From: CBDDGJ01 sp965227805
Lineage (GTDB): Bacteria; Pseudomonadota; Alphaproteobacteria; RS24
DNA length: 64,000 nt
Assembly: GCA_965227805.1 (NCBI GenBank)
Contig: CBDDGJ010000003.1
Location: forward strand, 434,001-498,000
Reading direction: 5' to 3'
Shown: one piece after another, positions 8,914 to 18,691 of the stretch
Layout of the letters: each line of letters starts with the position of its first letter
How positions within the stretch are numbered: the first letter of the stretch is position 1
Program-made: the position numbers and the translations under genes
Notes under the pieces: model-generated
Databases searched by the model: none
What the model saw: the letters and a program-made list of their open reading frames with translations, nothing else
What the model was told of the DNA's origin: nothing

Positions 8914-9809
8914 GCGTAATATTACGTGCCGCTTTTATTATTTTCATTGCCTTTGGGGGTGTATCTGTGGCGCATAGTGCCGACCCTTTGGATATTGGCG
9001 AAAATTTTAACCTGATAGAACTTAATCAATATATGCGCATGGGTGATAACTTACCTCATTTTTCCATTCAAAACGCAACCGCAGATACGCTTAAATTAGG
9101 ATTATATCATGCCCCACCGGATATGTTTTTACATATTTTAGGGCTTGCCGATTTTGAACCGACACAGCTACGGCTTTTTTCTTCCGATGATAAGGAGTTC
9201 CCACCATCACCGCAGAGTTTTGACCAGGTGGATTTTCAGATTGAAGCAGGGCGTGTGCAAACCTATAGCCTTATGGGTATGACGCATATGGCGCGGCCAT
9301 TATGGTTATGGGTGCCTGCCCAGAAACGTGCTTTTGAACGACGCATCAGCTATGGGCGTGGCTTTTTTCTTCTCATCATGGCGGTGGGGATTTTAGCATC
9401 CCTTATTCTTGCCTTTTGGCGATACGGCAAGCTGGTTTATTATATTGCTGCTTTTTCGGGATTTATCTTTTTAACTTTGCTTATATTATCCATCCCCCAA
9501 TTTGAAGCGCAAGATTTTATGATCGTTTATAATATTGAGCTTATGCGTATTTTACTCTCAGGTTTTTTCCTTATGGTCATCGGGTTGCATGGCGGAGTGA
9601 TTTTTATGCAAAATATGTTTAAGCCTTTTTGGGTTTGGTTTTTGGGCATATTTGATGTCTTGCTTATATTATTTCTCGGCCATTTAGCTTTCATGCTGTT
9701 TTATCCCTTTTATGGTGGGCCGCTTATGTCTGAAATAGGGGTTGGCCTATTATGTATTATGGCACTTTATAGCAGCGGCGCGGTTATTTTGGCGCCGCGT
9801 AAAAAATAA
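8910..9809 (+). CDS. Multi-span membrane protein, unknown function
   Basis: I do not recognise this 299-residue protein. It has a signal peptide (about 1-23), a periplasmic domain of about 120 residues, then roughly five hydrophobic segments between residues 147 and 292 and a very short cytoplasmic end. An extracellular sensory domain followed by a membrane bundle resembles 7TM-DISM-type receptor cores, but no signalling output domain follows, so that comparison is only architectural. It is joined to thrC by a 4-base ATGA overlap and is followed 17 bases later by a DsbD-alpha-like gene, so it is probably in the same transcript. Confidence 0.7.
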   Translation: MSVILRAAFIIFIAFGGVSVAHSADPLDIGENFNLIELNQYMRMGDNLPHFSIQNATADTLKLGLYHAPPDMFLHILGLADFEPTQLRLFSSDDKEFPPSPQSFDQVDFQIEAGRVQTYSLMGMTHMARPLWLWVPAQKRAFERRISYGRGFFLLIMAVGILASLILAFWRYGKLVYYIAAFSGFIFLTLLILSIPQFEAQDFMIVYNIELMRILLSGFFLMVIGLHGGVIFMQNMFKPFWVWFLGIFDVLLILFLGHLAFMLFYPFYGGPLMSEIGVGLLCIMALYSSGAVILAPRKK

Positions 9810-9826
9810 AAGGGGGCGGCTGCTTT

Positions 9827-10597
9827 ATGCGTATTTTATTTGCTTTGGGGCTTTTTATGTGTGGTTGCGCAGCACATGCAAGTGACTGGCAGCAACAAGC
9901 TGGCATTGCTGCACGCTTGCTTATTGGCAAAACCGATGACGGATATTGGGCAGGTTTTGATATAAAGCCGGATAAGGGCTGGTATAGCTATTGGCTTTAT
10001 GCGGGGGCGAGTGGTTTTCCCCCGCAATTTGATTTATCACAAAGTGATAATCTTGGCGTGGACAGGGTGCGCTTTCCTGCCCCCCATTTTACCGATGACG
10101 GGCTTGGGGGGTATTATGGCTATTATGACCAATTCGGATTGCCATTCAAAATAAACATAAAAGATAAAGCTCAAAAAGCAGATATACACGCGCAGCTAAC
10201 CCTTGGGGCGTGTAATGATAAAATTTGCGTGCCCTTTTCATTTACATTTCACCGCTCTTTTATGCTGGATGATATAAAAACCAATACGCGTTTGACTGAG
10301 ATAATTGCTGCTCTGCCGCAAAACGTGCCCGCAAAACGTTTCATAAAAGCTCTTAAATTTGATGGCAAGGCTTTGCATATTACGCTTAAAAGCGATGAGT
10401 TACAGGCACCGGTTATTATGCCAGACTTTCCCGCAGCAGTGATAAGCGGTGTGCAAAGCGCGGCACGTTATGGAGATGACCATCTGATCACCTTGCCCAT
10501 TTTTGAAGGGGGCGCGGCTTTATATGACGAAAATTTGAATTTTGTTATCCGCGATGGCGCTTTTACAGCGCAGCTCACGACACGCTTAACTGACTAA
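9827..10597 (+). CDS. Stand-alone DsbD alpha-domain-like periplasmic protein
   Basis: The 256-residue protein has a cleavable signal peptide (about 1-18) and a beta-rich domain resembling the N-terminal domain of DsbD, with the GWYSYWLYAGASGFPP stretch and the paired cysteines C129 and C134 in LTLGACNDKICVPF. In DsbD this domain passes electrons to periplasmic thiol proteins. Here no membrane or thioredoxin domain follows, so an electron source must come from elsewhere. Downstream of an oxidase operon a role in copper or haem thiol chemistry is plausible but inferred. Its end overlaps the convergent pheA by 12 bases. Confidence 0.75.
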   Translation: MRILFALGLFMCGCAAHASDWQQQAGIAARLLIGKTDDGYWAGFDIKPDKGWYSYWLYAGASGFPPQFDLSQSDNLGVDRVRFPAPHFTDDGLGGYYGYYDQFGLPFKINIKDKAQKADIHAQLTLGACNDKICVPFSFTFHRSFMLDDIKTNTRLTEIIAALPQNVPAKRFIKALKFDGKALHITLKSDELQAPVIMPDFPAAVISGVQSAARYGDDHLITLPIFEGGAALYDENLNFVIRDGAFTAQLTTRLTD

Positions 10598-11446
10598 TAT
10601 AGACTCATTCATATGCGCGCGGGCGGGCGCTGCCTTATACACACCTAAAATATCAACTTTTGTGCTGAAAAATTCCAGCTCTGCCAATGCGTGACGCACG
10701 GTTTCATCTTCGGGGTGCCCTTCAATATCAGCATAAAATTGTGTGGTGGCGAATTGACCACCAATATAATAGCTTTCCAATTTCACCATATTGACATTAT
10801 TCGTTGCAAAACCGCCTAAGGCTTTATAAAGCGCGGCAGGAATATTGCGCAGGCGAAAAATAAGGCTGGTAATTATCGGTGCATCTTGCGGGGTGGCATC
10901 ATCGGGTGTGCGCGAGAGAACGAGAAATCGGGTTGAGTTATTATGGTCGTCCTCAATATTGTCTTTGAGTATAGACAGGCCGTAAATTTCGCCCGCAAGT
11001 TTAGAGGCGATTGCCGCCTGGGTTTTATCTTTCATAGCGGCAATCATTTGTGCCGCCCCGGCTGTATCTACGGTTACGCTATGCGATAGTTTATGCGTTG
11101 CAAAAAATTTGCGGCATTGTCCTATTGCCATTTCATGGCTATGCACATGGGTAATATCATTGAACTGCGCGCCTTCCACCCCCAGCAAGAAATGTTCAAT
11201 CGGCATAAAATATTCGCCGATAATATAAACCTCTGAATTGGGTAAAAGCCGATGCACATCTGAAACGCGGCCGGCAAAATTATTCTCAATCGGCGCAAGG
11301 GCATATGTGGCATAACCCTGTTTAAGACTTTGAAACATGTTATCAAATGTGCGGCAGGGCAGGATATCCATATCCGGATAAAGCCGCGTGCAGGCAATAT
11401 GCGAATTGGCACCAGGCTCTCCTTGAAATGCAATTTTTCCGTTCAT
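10586..11446 (-). CDS. pheA: Prephenate dehydratase
   Basis: Prephenate dehydratase makes phenylpyruvate for phenylalanine synthesis. The 286-residue protein is a monofunctional PDT domain (about 1-185) plus a C-terminal ACT domain (about 200-275). The N-terminal KIAFQGEPGANSH, the catalytic NNSTRF motif near residues 168-173 and the ACT stretch NNVNMVKLESYY are visible. No chorismate mutase domain is present. It starts inside the end of kdsB (4-base overlap) and runs convergent to the DsbD-like gene with a 12-base overlap. Confidence 0.95.
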   Translation of the reverse strand: MNGKIAFQGEPGANSHIACTRLYPDMDILPCRTFDNMFQSLKQGYATYALAPIENNFAGRVSDVHRLLPNSEVYIIGEYFMPIEHFLLGVEGAQFNDITHVHSHEMAIGQCRKFFATHKLSHSVTVDTAGAAQMIAAMKDKTQAAIASKLAGEIYGLSILKDNIEDDHNNSTRFLVLSRTPDDATPQDAPIITSLIFRLRNIPAALYKALGGFATNNVNMVKLESYYIGGQFATTQFYADIEGHPEDETVRHALAELEFFSTKVDILGVYKAAPARAHMNESILVS

Positions 11447-12189
11447 AGTGACTCTTGTAAAATTTCGCGGGCGGCTTGTAAATCCTCTTTTGTGTCCACA
11501 CCCAGGGCGACTTTGTCAACAATGCCCATGCGTATGGTAAAGCCAGCCTCTAATGCGCGTAATTGCTCCAGCCTTTCACGCTGTTCCAGGGGGGATCGAG
11601 ACAGGGCTACAAATTTGTCCAATATTGCGCGGCGAAATCCGTAAATGCCGATATGGTGATATAAGGCACCTTCACCGCTTGGTGCGGTTGCGCGGGTAAA
11701 ATAAAGTGCGCGGCCTTCCTGGCAGCTTGCATCATCAAAGGCGATGACGGCTTTCACCACATTGGGGTTGTCGCGTTCTGTATCATTATGAATTTGTGCA
11801 GCTAAGCTGGACATATCCGCATTTTGTAACAGCTGTGCTGTCCGGGCAATAAAGTGCGGGTCGAGGCTTGGCAAATCACCTTGCAAATTGATAATGATGG
11901 TATGGGTTTTGTCGGGGTCAATTTTTTGGGCAGCCTGATGAATCCTATCCGTTCCCGAGGGAAGATCCCTATCGGTTATGATCGCCTCGCCACCAGCAGC
12001 TTCTATAACGTCAATAATGTCCTGTTCTGCCGCCGCAACCACTACGCGCCCTAGCTGTGCTTCTTGGGCACGTCGCCACACATGCACAATCATCGGCGTG
12101 CCACCAATATCGGCCAAAGGTTTATTCGGCAAACGCGTTGAGGCCATACGTGCCGGAATAATAATAAGGGGTGTGGATATGTCACGCAT
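11443..12189 (-). CDS. kdsB: 3-deoxy-manno-octulosonate cytidylyltransferase
   Basis: KdsB activates Kdo to CMP-Kdo for lipopolysaccharide core synthesis in the cytoplasm. The 248-residue protein shows the nucleotide-binding IIPARMASTRLPNKPLADI at its N-terminus, then IIINLQGDLPSLDP and HHIGIYGFRRAIL, all typical of the family. Its presence indicates a Kdo-containing outer membrane. It is coupled to pheA by a 4-base overlap, an arrangement seen in many alphaproteobacteria. Confidence 0.95.
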   Translation of the reverse strand: MRDISTPLIIIPARMASTRLPNKPLADIGGTPMIVHVWRRAQEAQLGRVVVAAAEQDIIDVIEAAGGEAIITDRDLPSGTDRIHQAAQKIDPDKTHTIIINLQGDLPSLDPHFIARTAQLLQNADMSSLAAQIHNDTERDNPNVVKAVIAFDDASCQEGRALYFTRATAPSGEGALYHHIGIYGFRRAILDKFVALSRSPLEQRERLEQLRALEAGFTIRMGIVDKVALGVDTKEDLQAAREILQESL

Positions 12190-12417
12190 AGATTAATAAA
12201 TATAGCTATACAAAGTTATATAGACCATTTTCTAATCAGCACGTTCACGCCTGTTATCATATGAGCTATATCCCCTTTGTTATATTTTAATGGCTTGCGA
12301 GTCGCGTAATATTTGCTTATACACTGTCTTAACTTGTGCGATGCTTTATCGCAAGCCATAATTAAAACGAACAAGCGTGTAAGCCATGTGAGTCATATAA
12401 GGTTTTAGGAGGATTTC

Positions 12418-12939
12418 ATGGATTCTTTTGAATGGAATAAAGTTTTCGGGGCAGTTTTATTTGCACTGCTTATTTATCTGGGTGTGCAGAATTTGGTGAG
12501 CGGCCTATATAAAACCACGCCGGCAAACCCCGAGGCTTATATTGTTGAAGGCGTTATGGAAGAAGGTGCGACGCAAATGGCGGCACAACAAACCGAAGAC
12601 ATTATTCCTATAGAAACACTGCTTGCTGATGCGTCTATTGAAAAGGGCATGAAAGTTGCCAAAAAATGTATTTCCTGCCATGGGTTTGCCAAGGGGGATA
12701 TGGCAAAAACCGGCCCCGGCTTATGGGGTATTGTCGGGCGTGATATCGCCTCTGCTGCCGGCTTTTCCTTTTCAGACGCCTTAAACGGGATTGATGGTGT
12801 GTGGGATTATGAAAAATTGGCGGCTTTTTTGGAAAATCCGAAAAAATTCGCGAAGGGCACCAATATGGCCTTTGTCGGCTTACGCAAAGCCAAAGATCGC
12901 GCCGATATTATTGCCTATTTGGATAGTTTGAAAGATTAA
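12418..12939 (+). CDS. Membrane-anchored c-type cytochrome
   Basis: This 173-residue cytochrome has an uncleaved N-terminal membrane anchor (about 10-29), a linker and one class I haem domain with CISCH at residues 84-88 and a likely axial Met150 in KGTNMAF. Such anchored cytochromes (CycM or c552 type) carry electrons from the bc1 complex to the aa3 oxidase, which fits the oxidase operon nearby. A near-perfect AGGAGG site lies just before the ATG. The 228-bp gap upstream, shared with the divergent kdsB, must hold its promoter; I see no further gene there. Confidence 0.92.
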   Translation: MDSFEWNKVFGAVLFALLIYLGVQNLVSGLYKTTPANPEAYIVEGVMEEGATQMAAQQTEDIIPIETLLADASIEKGMKVAKKCISCHGFAKGDMAKTGPGLWGIVGRDIASAAGFSFSDALNGIDGVWDYEKLAAFLENPKKFAKGTNMAFVGLRKAKDRADIIAYLDSLKD

Positions 12940-12979
12940 ACCCTTTACAAATAGCCCATAGAACGGACACAATAAGGCC

Positions 12980-14839
12980 ATGATTCTTTTTCGGCGTATT
13001 GTGTGTTTTATATGGCTGTTTATGGCATCCGTGGGTGTGGGTGTGGCGCAAGAGGCAGCACATGGATTTTCATTATATGGCGCGCCTACATTAAAAGCGG
13101 GGTTTTCGCATTTTCCCTATGCCAATCGGCACGCCCCCAAAGGGGGCGCGGTGCGTATTGCAGCGATTGGGCATTTTGATACGCTGAATGGCTTTAATAT
13201 TAAAGGCACCAGTGCACAGGGTTTGGGTCTTATTTATGATACGCTTATGGTGCAAAGCGCCGATGAGGTGGGCAGCACATATGGCTTGCTTGCAAAAACT
13301 GTCTCGCATGCGCCAGATTTTTCATGGGTCAGTTTTTCATTACGTCCGGCGGCGCGCTTTCATGACGGTGTGCCCCTGACGGCGGAAGATGTGGTGTTTT
13401 CCTTTAATAGCCTCAAAGCGGTGCATCCGGGTTATGCGGCCTATTATGGCGATATTACAGATGTAAAGGCGCATGGCACATATAAGGTGACGTTTTATGC
13501 CGGCACCACGGGCAATCGTGAATTACCGCTTATTTTGGGAGATTTACCCATATTACCGAAACATTATTGGACGGCCAATGAACGCGATTTAGCCAAAACC
13601 ACCCTGGAGCCTCCCTTGGGCAGTGGTGCTTACCAGATTGCCAATACGGTGGATGAGCGCGGCATTATCCGCAAAACCGATTCGATCATTTATGAGCGTG
13701 TGCCAGACTATTGGGCGGCAAATATCAATACAAAAATCGGGCATGATAATTTTGACCGCATTCGTTATGATTATTTTCGCGATGATACAGTCGGCTTTGA
13801 GGCATTCAAAGCAGGTGAAATAGATTATCGCTATGAATATAATTCACGCAATTGGGCCACTGGCTATGATGATGCGCCTGCCATACGTGACGGGCGGATA
13901 AAGCGCGAATTGATAAAACTACAAAATGCACATGGCATGCAAGGTTTTGTGTTTAATACGCGCCGCGCGCCTTTTGACGATATGCGTGTGCGCGAAGCGC
14001 TTAACCATGCGTTTGATTTTGAATGGACCAATGAAAAATTATTTTATGGGCAATATGCCCGCAATAATAGTTTTTTTGATGGGAGCGAATTGGCTGCGAC
14101 TGGCCTGCCGAGCAAGGCAGAATTGGCCTATTTGAACCCTTTACGTGCGCAACTCCCTGAAGCGGTATTTACCACACCATTTCAAAACCCGGTAACAGAT
14201 GGCAGTGGTTATATGCGCACGCATTTACGCCACGCCCTGGCATTGCTTCAGCAAGCGGGGTGGCAGAGCGAGGCCGGTAAGCTCATGAAAGATGGCGCAC
14301 AAATGAATATAGAGTTTCTGATTGTGCAGCCTGCCTTTGAACGCATTGTGGCGCCTTATGCACAAAATCTTAAAAAATTGGGCATCGCTGCAAAAATTCG
14401 TATTGTTGATCCGTCACAATATCAAAATCGGGTCATTGGGCATGATTTTGATGCGATTGTGTTTTCTTTTCCTCAATCGCTTTCTCCGGGTAATGAGCAG
14501 CGCAATTATTGGTCAAGCGCCGCAGCCGATAGGCAAGGCAGCCGCAATTTTATCGGCATTAAAAATCCGGCCATTGATGCGCTGATTGAACATATTATTT
14601 TTGCCAAAACCCGCGCCGATGTGGTTGCAGCCACCCGGGCACTTGACCGTGTTTTACTATGGAATCATTATGTTGTGCCGCAATGGTATTCACCTTATGA
14701 ACGGCTTGCCTATTGGCAAGGCTTACGCCGCCCTGATACAATGCCCCGCTATGGGCTGGGCTTTCCATCATTATGGTGGCGTGATACCCCGCCATCCTAT
14801 GCGCCGCATATGTCCGATAAAGGAGATAAAGACCAATGA
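12980..14839 (+). CDS. yejA: Peptide ABC transporter substrate-binding protein (YejA type)
   Basis: The 619-residue protein is a family 5 extracellular solute-binding protein with a signal peptide ending near VGVAQ (about residue 24). It contains HAPKGGAVRIAAIGHFDTLNGF, typical of the YejA group that binds microcin C-like and other oligopeptides in the periplasm, and the SFSLRPAARFHDG and TAEDVVFSF stretches shared by the wider family. It heads a complete four-gene set, ending in a 4-base overlap with the first permease gene. Confidence 0.92.
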   Translation: MILFRRIVCFIWLFMASVGVGVAQEAAHGFSLYGAPTLKAGFSHFPYANRHAPKGGAVRIAAIGHFDTLNGFNIKGTSAQGLGLIYDTLMVQSADEVGSTYGLLAKTVSHAPDFSWVSFSLRPAARFHDGVPLTAEDVVFSFNSLKAVHPGYAAYYGDITDVKAHGTYKVTFYAGTTGNRELPLILGDLPILPKHYWTANERDLAKTTLEPPLGSGAYQIANTVDERGIIRKTDSIIYERVPDYWAANINTKIGHDNFDRIRYDYFRDDTVGFEAFKAGEIDYRYEYNSRNWATGYDDAPAIRDGRIKRELIKLQNAHGMQGFVFNTRRAPFDDMRVREALNHAFDFEWTNEKLFYGQYARNNSFFDGSELAATGLPSKAELAYLNPLRAQLPEAVFTTPFQNPVTDGSGYMRTHLRHALALLQQAGWQSEAGKLMKDGAQMNIEFLIVQPAFERIVAPYAQNLKKLGIAAKIRIVDPSQYQNRVIGHDFDAIVFSFPQSLSPGNEQRNYWSSAAADRQGSRNFIGIKNPAIDALIEHIIFAKTRADVVAATRALDRVLLWNHYVVPQWYSPYERLAYWQGLRRPDTMPRYGLGFPSLWWRDTPPSYAPHMSDKGDKDQ

Positions 14840-15921
14840 TCGCCTATATTTTCCGTCGCTTATTGCTTATGGTGCCGACCATTATTGGCATATTGGCGAT
14901 TAGCTTTTTGATCATTCAATTTGCGCCGGGCGGGCCGGTGGAGCGCATTATTGCCCAATTACAGGGAACAGAAAGCACAGCAACCGCACGGTTTGGCGGG
15001 CAGCAAATGGAGAATATGAATGCGCTTGATGCAAGTTCCGGCCAATATCGTGGCGCACAAGGGCTGGATCCGGAATTTATCGCCCAATTAGAAGCACAAT
15101 TCGGGTTTGACAAGCCCGCACATGAACGCTTTTTCAAAATGTTGTGGGATTATACCCGCTTCGATTTTGGCACCAGCTATTTCCGTGATGTTTCCGTGTT
15201 AGAGCTGATAAAGGAAAAGCTGCCCGTTTCAATCTCGCTTGGGATATGGACGGCGCTTCTAACCTATTTTATCTCTATTCCCCTGGGCATCGCCAAAGCC
15301 CACCGCGATGGCAGTCGTTTTGATATATGGAGCTCCACAGCGATCACCATAGGCTATGCTGTGCCGGGCTTTTTATTTGCCATTATGCTGATTATGTTTT
15401 TTGCCGGGGGTAATTATTTTAATCTTTTTCCCTTGCGTGGCCTTGTTTCGGATAATTGGGAGAGCCTGTCTTGGGCGGGGCGTATGCTTGATTATTTCTG
15501 GCATTTAGCCTTACCGCTTATCGCGCTTAGCATTGGCAGCTTCGCCACCACAACCATGCTCACCAAAAATTCCTTTATGGATGAAATCGGCAAACAATAT
15601 GTTATCACCGCACGTGCCAAGGGGCTGGATGAGCGGCGCATTATTTACGGTCATATTTTCCGCAATGCCATGCTGATTATTATTGCCGGTTTTCCCGGCG
15701 CATTTATCGGCGCTTTTTTCACCGGCTCATTACTCATTGAAACCATATTCTCGCTAGATGGGTTGGGCTTGCTTTCCTATGAGAGCATTATCAATCGGGA
15801 TTATCCGGTCGTATTTGCCAGCCTGTATATTTTCGGGCTAATGGGGCTGATAGTGAAATTAGTGTCCGACCTTACTTATATGTGGATAGACCCACGTATT
15901 GATTTTGAAACGCGACATTAG
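14836..15921 (+). CDS. yejB: Peptide ABC transporter permease (YejB type)
   Basis: This 361-residue inner-membrane permease has six hydrophobic segments and the binding-protein-dependent transport loop near ITARAKGLDERRIIYGHIFRNAM that contacts the ATPase. The N-terminus MIAYIFRRLLLMVPTIIGI is typical of YejB, and the long periplasmic loop after the first span (about residues 35-95) is usual in this group. It starts within the yejA stop. Confidence 0.93.
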   Translation: MIAYIFRRLLLMVPTIIGILAISFLIIQFAPGGPVERIIAQLQGTESTATARFGGQQMENMNALDASSGQYRGAQGLDPEFIAQLEAQFGFDKPAHERFFKMLWDYTRFDFGTSYFRDVSVLELIKEKLPVSISLGIWTALLTYFISIPLGIAKAHRDGSRFDIWSSTAITIGYAVPGFLFAIMLIMFFAGGNYFNLFPLRGLVSDNWESLSWAGRMLDYFWHLALPLIALSIGSFATTTMLTKNSFMDEIGKQYVITARAKGLDERRIIYGHIFRNAMLIIIAGFPGAFIGAFFTGSLLIETIFSLDGLGLLSYESIINRDYPVVFASLYIFGLMGLIVKLVSDLTYMWIDPRIDFETRH

Positions 15922-15934
15922 GAGACGGCACGCC

Positions 15935-17026
15935 ATGAGGTTTTCTATAAACTTATCCCCTTTGAACCAAAGACGCTGGCGCAATTTTAAGGCCAATCGG
16001 CGCGGCTTTGTTTCTTTATGGATTTTTGCTATCCTCTTTATCGTGTCATTATTTGCTGAATTTATCGCCAATGATAAACCCTTTTTGATGCGGTATGAGG
16101 GGCAGTTTTTTAGCCCCGCTTTTATCACCTATTATGAGACGGATTTTTATGGGCGTGGTTTTGGCGACGCGTATCGGACGCGCATTGCCATTGGTGGCAA
16201 TGGCGAAGAATTGCCGGTTGATTATCGTGACCCAGCCTTTATCAGCCTGGTGGAGGAAAGCGGGGGCTTTATGCTCTGGCCGCTTATTCGTTTTGCTTAT
16301 GATGAGCGTAATCTTGCCGCACCGCCTGCTCCTGCTCCCCCGAGTGCAGAAAACTGGTTGGGCACGGATAATCAAAGCCGCGATGTATTGGCGCGGGTTA
16401 TTTATGGGTTTCGCATTTCGGTATTATTTGGTTTGATTCTGGCATTTTTATCCTCAATTATCGGTGTGATTGCAGGTGCGGTTCAAGGCTATTTTGGCGG
16501 CTGGGTAGATTTAGGCTTACAACGCTTTATTGAAATATGGATGAGCGTGCCCACGCTTTATCTGCTGATTATTATTGCGGCGGTAATCGAACCGAGCTTT
16601 TGGATTTTGCTGGGCATATTATTGCTTTTTTCATGGACGGCTTTGGTCGATTTGGTGCGTGCCGAATTTTTACGTGGACGCAATTTTCAATATATTGAGG
16701 CCGCCCGTGCTCTGGGGGTAAGCAATCCGATGATTATGTATCGTCATTTATTGCCCAATGCGATGGTGGCCACCATTACCTTTATGCCGTTTATTTTGAA
16801 TGCGTCGATCACCACGCTTACCTCGCTTGATTTTTTGGGGTTTGGCTTGCCCCCTGGCTCTCCCTCATTGGGTGAGTTATTGCGTCAGGGGAAAGAAAAT
16901 TTACACGCGCCGTGGCTTGGGTTGACCGGTTTTTTTACCATTGCGCTTATTCTATCCTTGCTGATTTTCATTGGCGAGGCGGTGCGCGATGCCTTTGACC
17001 CACGTAAAGATGCGATAAGCGATTAG
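15935..17026 (+). CDS. yejE: Peptide ABC transporter permease (YejE type)
   Basis: The second permease of the peptide importer is 363 residues from an ATG at 15935, which is preceded by GGAG about 10 bases upstream. An upstream TTG in frame inside yejB was rejected. It carries the N-terminal NQRRWRNFKANRRGF segment typical of YejE, a periplasmic domain after the first span, and the coupling loop EAARALGVSNPMIMYRHLLPNAM. It is 10 bases from the ATPase gene. Confidence 0.92.
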   Translation: MRFSINLSPLNQRRWRNFKANRRGFVSLWIFAILFIVSLFAEFIANDKPFLMRYEGQFFSPAFITYYETDFYGRGFGDAYRTRIAIGGNGEELPVDYRDPAFISLVEESGGFMLWPLIRFAYDERNLAAPPAPAPPSAENWLGTDNQSRDVLARVIYGFRISVLFGLILAFLSSIIGVIAGAVQGYFGGWVDLGLQRFIEIWMSVPTLYLLIIIAAVIEPSFWILLGILLLFSWTALVDLVRAEFLRGRNFQYIEAARALGVSNPMIMYRHLLPNAMVATITFMPFILNASITTLTSLDFLGFGLPPGSPSLGELLRQGKENLHAPWLGLTGFFTIALILSLLIFIGEAVRDAFDPRKDAISD

Positions 17027-17036
17027 GATAATAGCT

Positions 17037-18632
17037 ATGGATGACACATTATTGAGGGTTGAAGATTTACATATCGGCTTTCGCACCGGCGGGGGAAATG
17101 TTGATGCTGTGCATCAGATTTCCTTCGAAATTAAGCGCGGCGAAGTTCTGGGTTTGGTTGGCGAAAGCGGCTCGGGCAAAACCATATCAGCGCTTTCTAT
17201 TATGCGCCTTCTATCTTATCCGCGTGCTTTTCACAAAAGCGGCAATATATTTTTCGAAAATAAAAATATTATGCATGCGCCCCCAGCCGATATGCGCAAC
17301 ATACGCGGCAATGATATTGCCATGATTTTTCAGGAACCTATGAGCTCGCTTAACCCGCTACATAATATTGAAAGGCAAATTTCTGAAATGCTGATTTGTC
17401 ATCAGGCGATGCCTAAACCGCGCGCGCGTCAAGAAACTTTGCGTTTACTTAACCGCGTTGGGTTGGATAATCCCGAAAGGCGTCTTAAAGCCTTACCGCA
17501 TGAATTATCCGGTGGGCAACGTCAGCGCGTTATGATCGCCATGGCTTTGGCCAATCGCCCGAAACTCTTGATTGCCGATGAACCCACAACGGCTTTAGAT
17601 GTGACCATTCAAAAGCAAATTCTTGATTTGCTTAAAGACCTACAGGCCGAATTTAATATGGCGATTTTACTCATTACCCATGATTTGGGCATGGTGCGCT
17701 ATATGGCCGATCGGATTTGTGTGATGCGGCAAGGCGAGATTGTCGAAACAAATAAAACGGCGACGCTGTTTGAGCGCCCCAAACATGACTATACTAAAAT
17801 GCTAATTAACGCCCAACCCACGGGCACAATGCCGGCACTTACCAAGGGGGCAGAAAAGCTGATTGAGGCGCAGCATATGAAGGTCTGGTTTCCGATGCGA
17901 CGCGGTTTTTTCCGCCGTGTTTATGACCATGTAAAGGCGGTAAATGGCGTAAGTTTTGATATAAAGCGCGGGGAGACCTTGGGTGTTGTTGGGGAAAGCG
18001 GCTCGGGCAAAACCACATTAGGGCGCGCCCTTTTGGGCTTACAAAAAAGTGAGGGCACGCTTGCTTTTGCCGGGCGTATGCTTAACGCATTAGATAAATC
18101 CGCATGGCGTGCTTTGCGCGCTGATATGCAAATTGTGTTTCAAGACCCATTCGGGGCGCTTAGCCCGCGTATGTCGGTTTATGATATTGTGGCAGAGGGG
18201 GTGAAAATTCACCATAAGCAGATATCACCGGATGCGCGGGATGCACTGGTGGCACAGGCTTTGCGTGATGTGGAATTAGATCCGGATATCGCAGCGCGCT
18301 ATCCGCATGAGTTTTCCGGCGGGCAGCGCCAACGCATTGCCATTGCGCGCGCTTTGGTGTTGGCGCCCGAATTTATTGTTTTAGATGAACCGACCAGCGC
18401 GCTTGATAGGTCAGTGCAAGCGCAAATTATTGATTTATTGCGCCGCTTACAACAAGAAAAAGGCTTAACCTATTTATTCATTAGCCATGATCTCAAAGTG
18501 GTGCGGGCGATTTCGCATCGGGTCATGGTGATGCGCCACGGGGCATGTGTTGAATATGATACGACACAGCGCATTTTTGAAAATCCGCAACAAGATTATA
18601 CGCGCGCCCTCATTGCGGCTGCCTTTGATTAG
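17037..18632 (+). CDS. yejF: Duplicated ATPase of the peptide ABC transporter (YejF type)
   Basis: The 531-residue protein carries two complete ABC ATPase domains in tandem. Each has a Walker A (GESGSGKT twice), an ABC signature (LSGGQRQRVMIA and FSGGQRQRIAIA) and a Walker B (LLIADEPTTALD and FIVLDEPTSALD). This fused form is typical of YejF and powers both half-transporters of the YejBE permease. It completes the yejABEF operon. Confidence 0.94.
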   Translation: MDDTLLRVEDLHIGFRTGGGNVDAVHQISFEIKRGEVLGLVGESGSGKTISALSIMRLLSYPRAFHKSGNIFFENKNIMHAPPADMRNIRGNDIAMIFQEPMSSLNPLHNIERQISEMLICHQAMPKPRARQETLRLLNRVGLDNPERRLKALPHELSGGQRQRVMIAMALANRPKLLIADEPTTALDVTIQKQILDLLKDLQAEFNMAILLITHDLGMVRYMADRICVMRQGEIVETNKTATLFERPKHDYTKMLINAQPTGTMPALTKGAEKLIEAQHMKVWFPMRRGFFRRVYDHVKAVNGVSFDIKRGETLGVVGESGSGKTTLGRALLGLQKSEGTLAFAGRMLNALDKSAWRALRADMQIVFQDPFGALSPRMSVYDIVAEGVKIHHKQISPDARDALVAQALRDVELDPDIAARYPHEFSGGQRQRIAIARALVLAPEFIVLDEPTSALDRSVQAQIIDLLRRLQQEKGLTYLFISHDLKVVRAISHRVMVMRHGACVEYDTTQRIFENPQQDYTRALIAAAFD

Positions 18633-18691
18633 CCCTGCTTGACTTTGGTAAGTTTTATTCTTACTGTCTTGAATAAAGGGGAGGAACAAGC

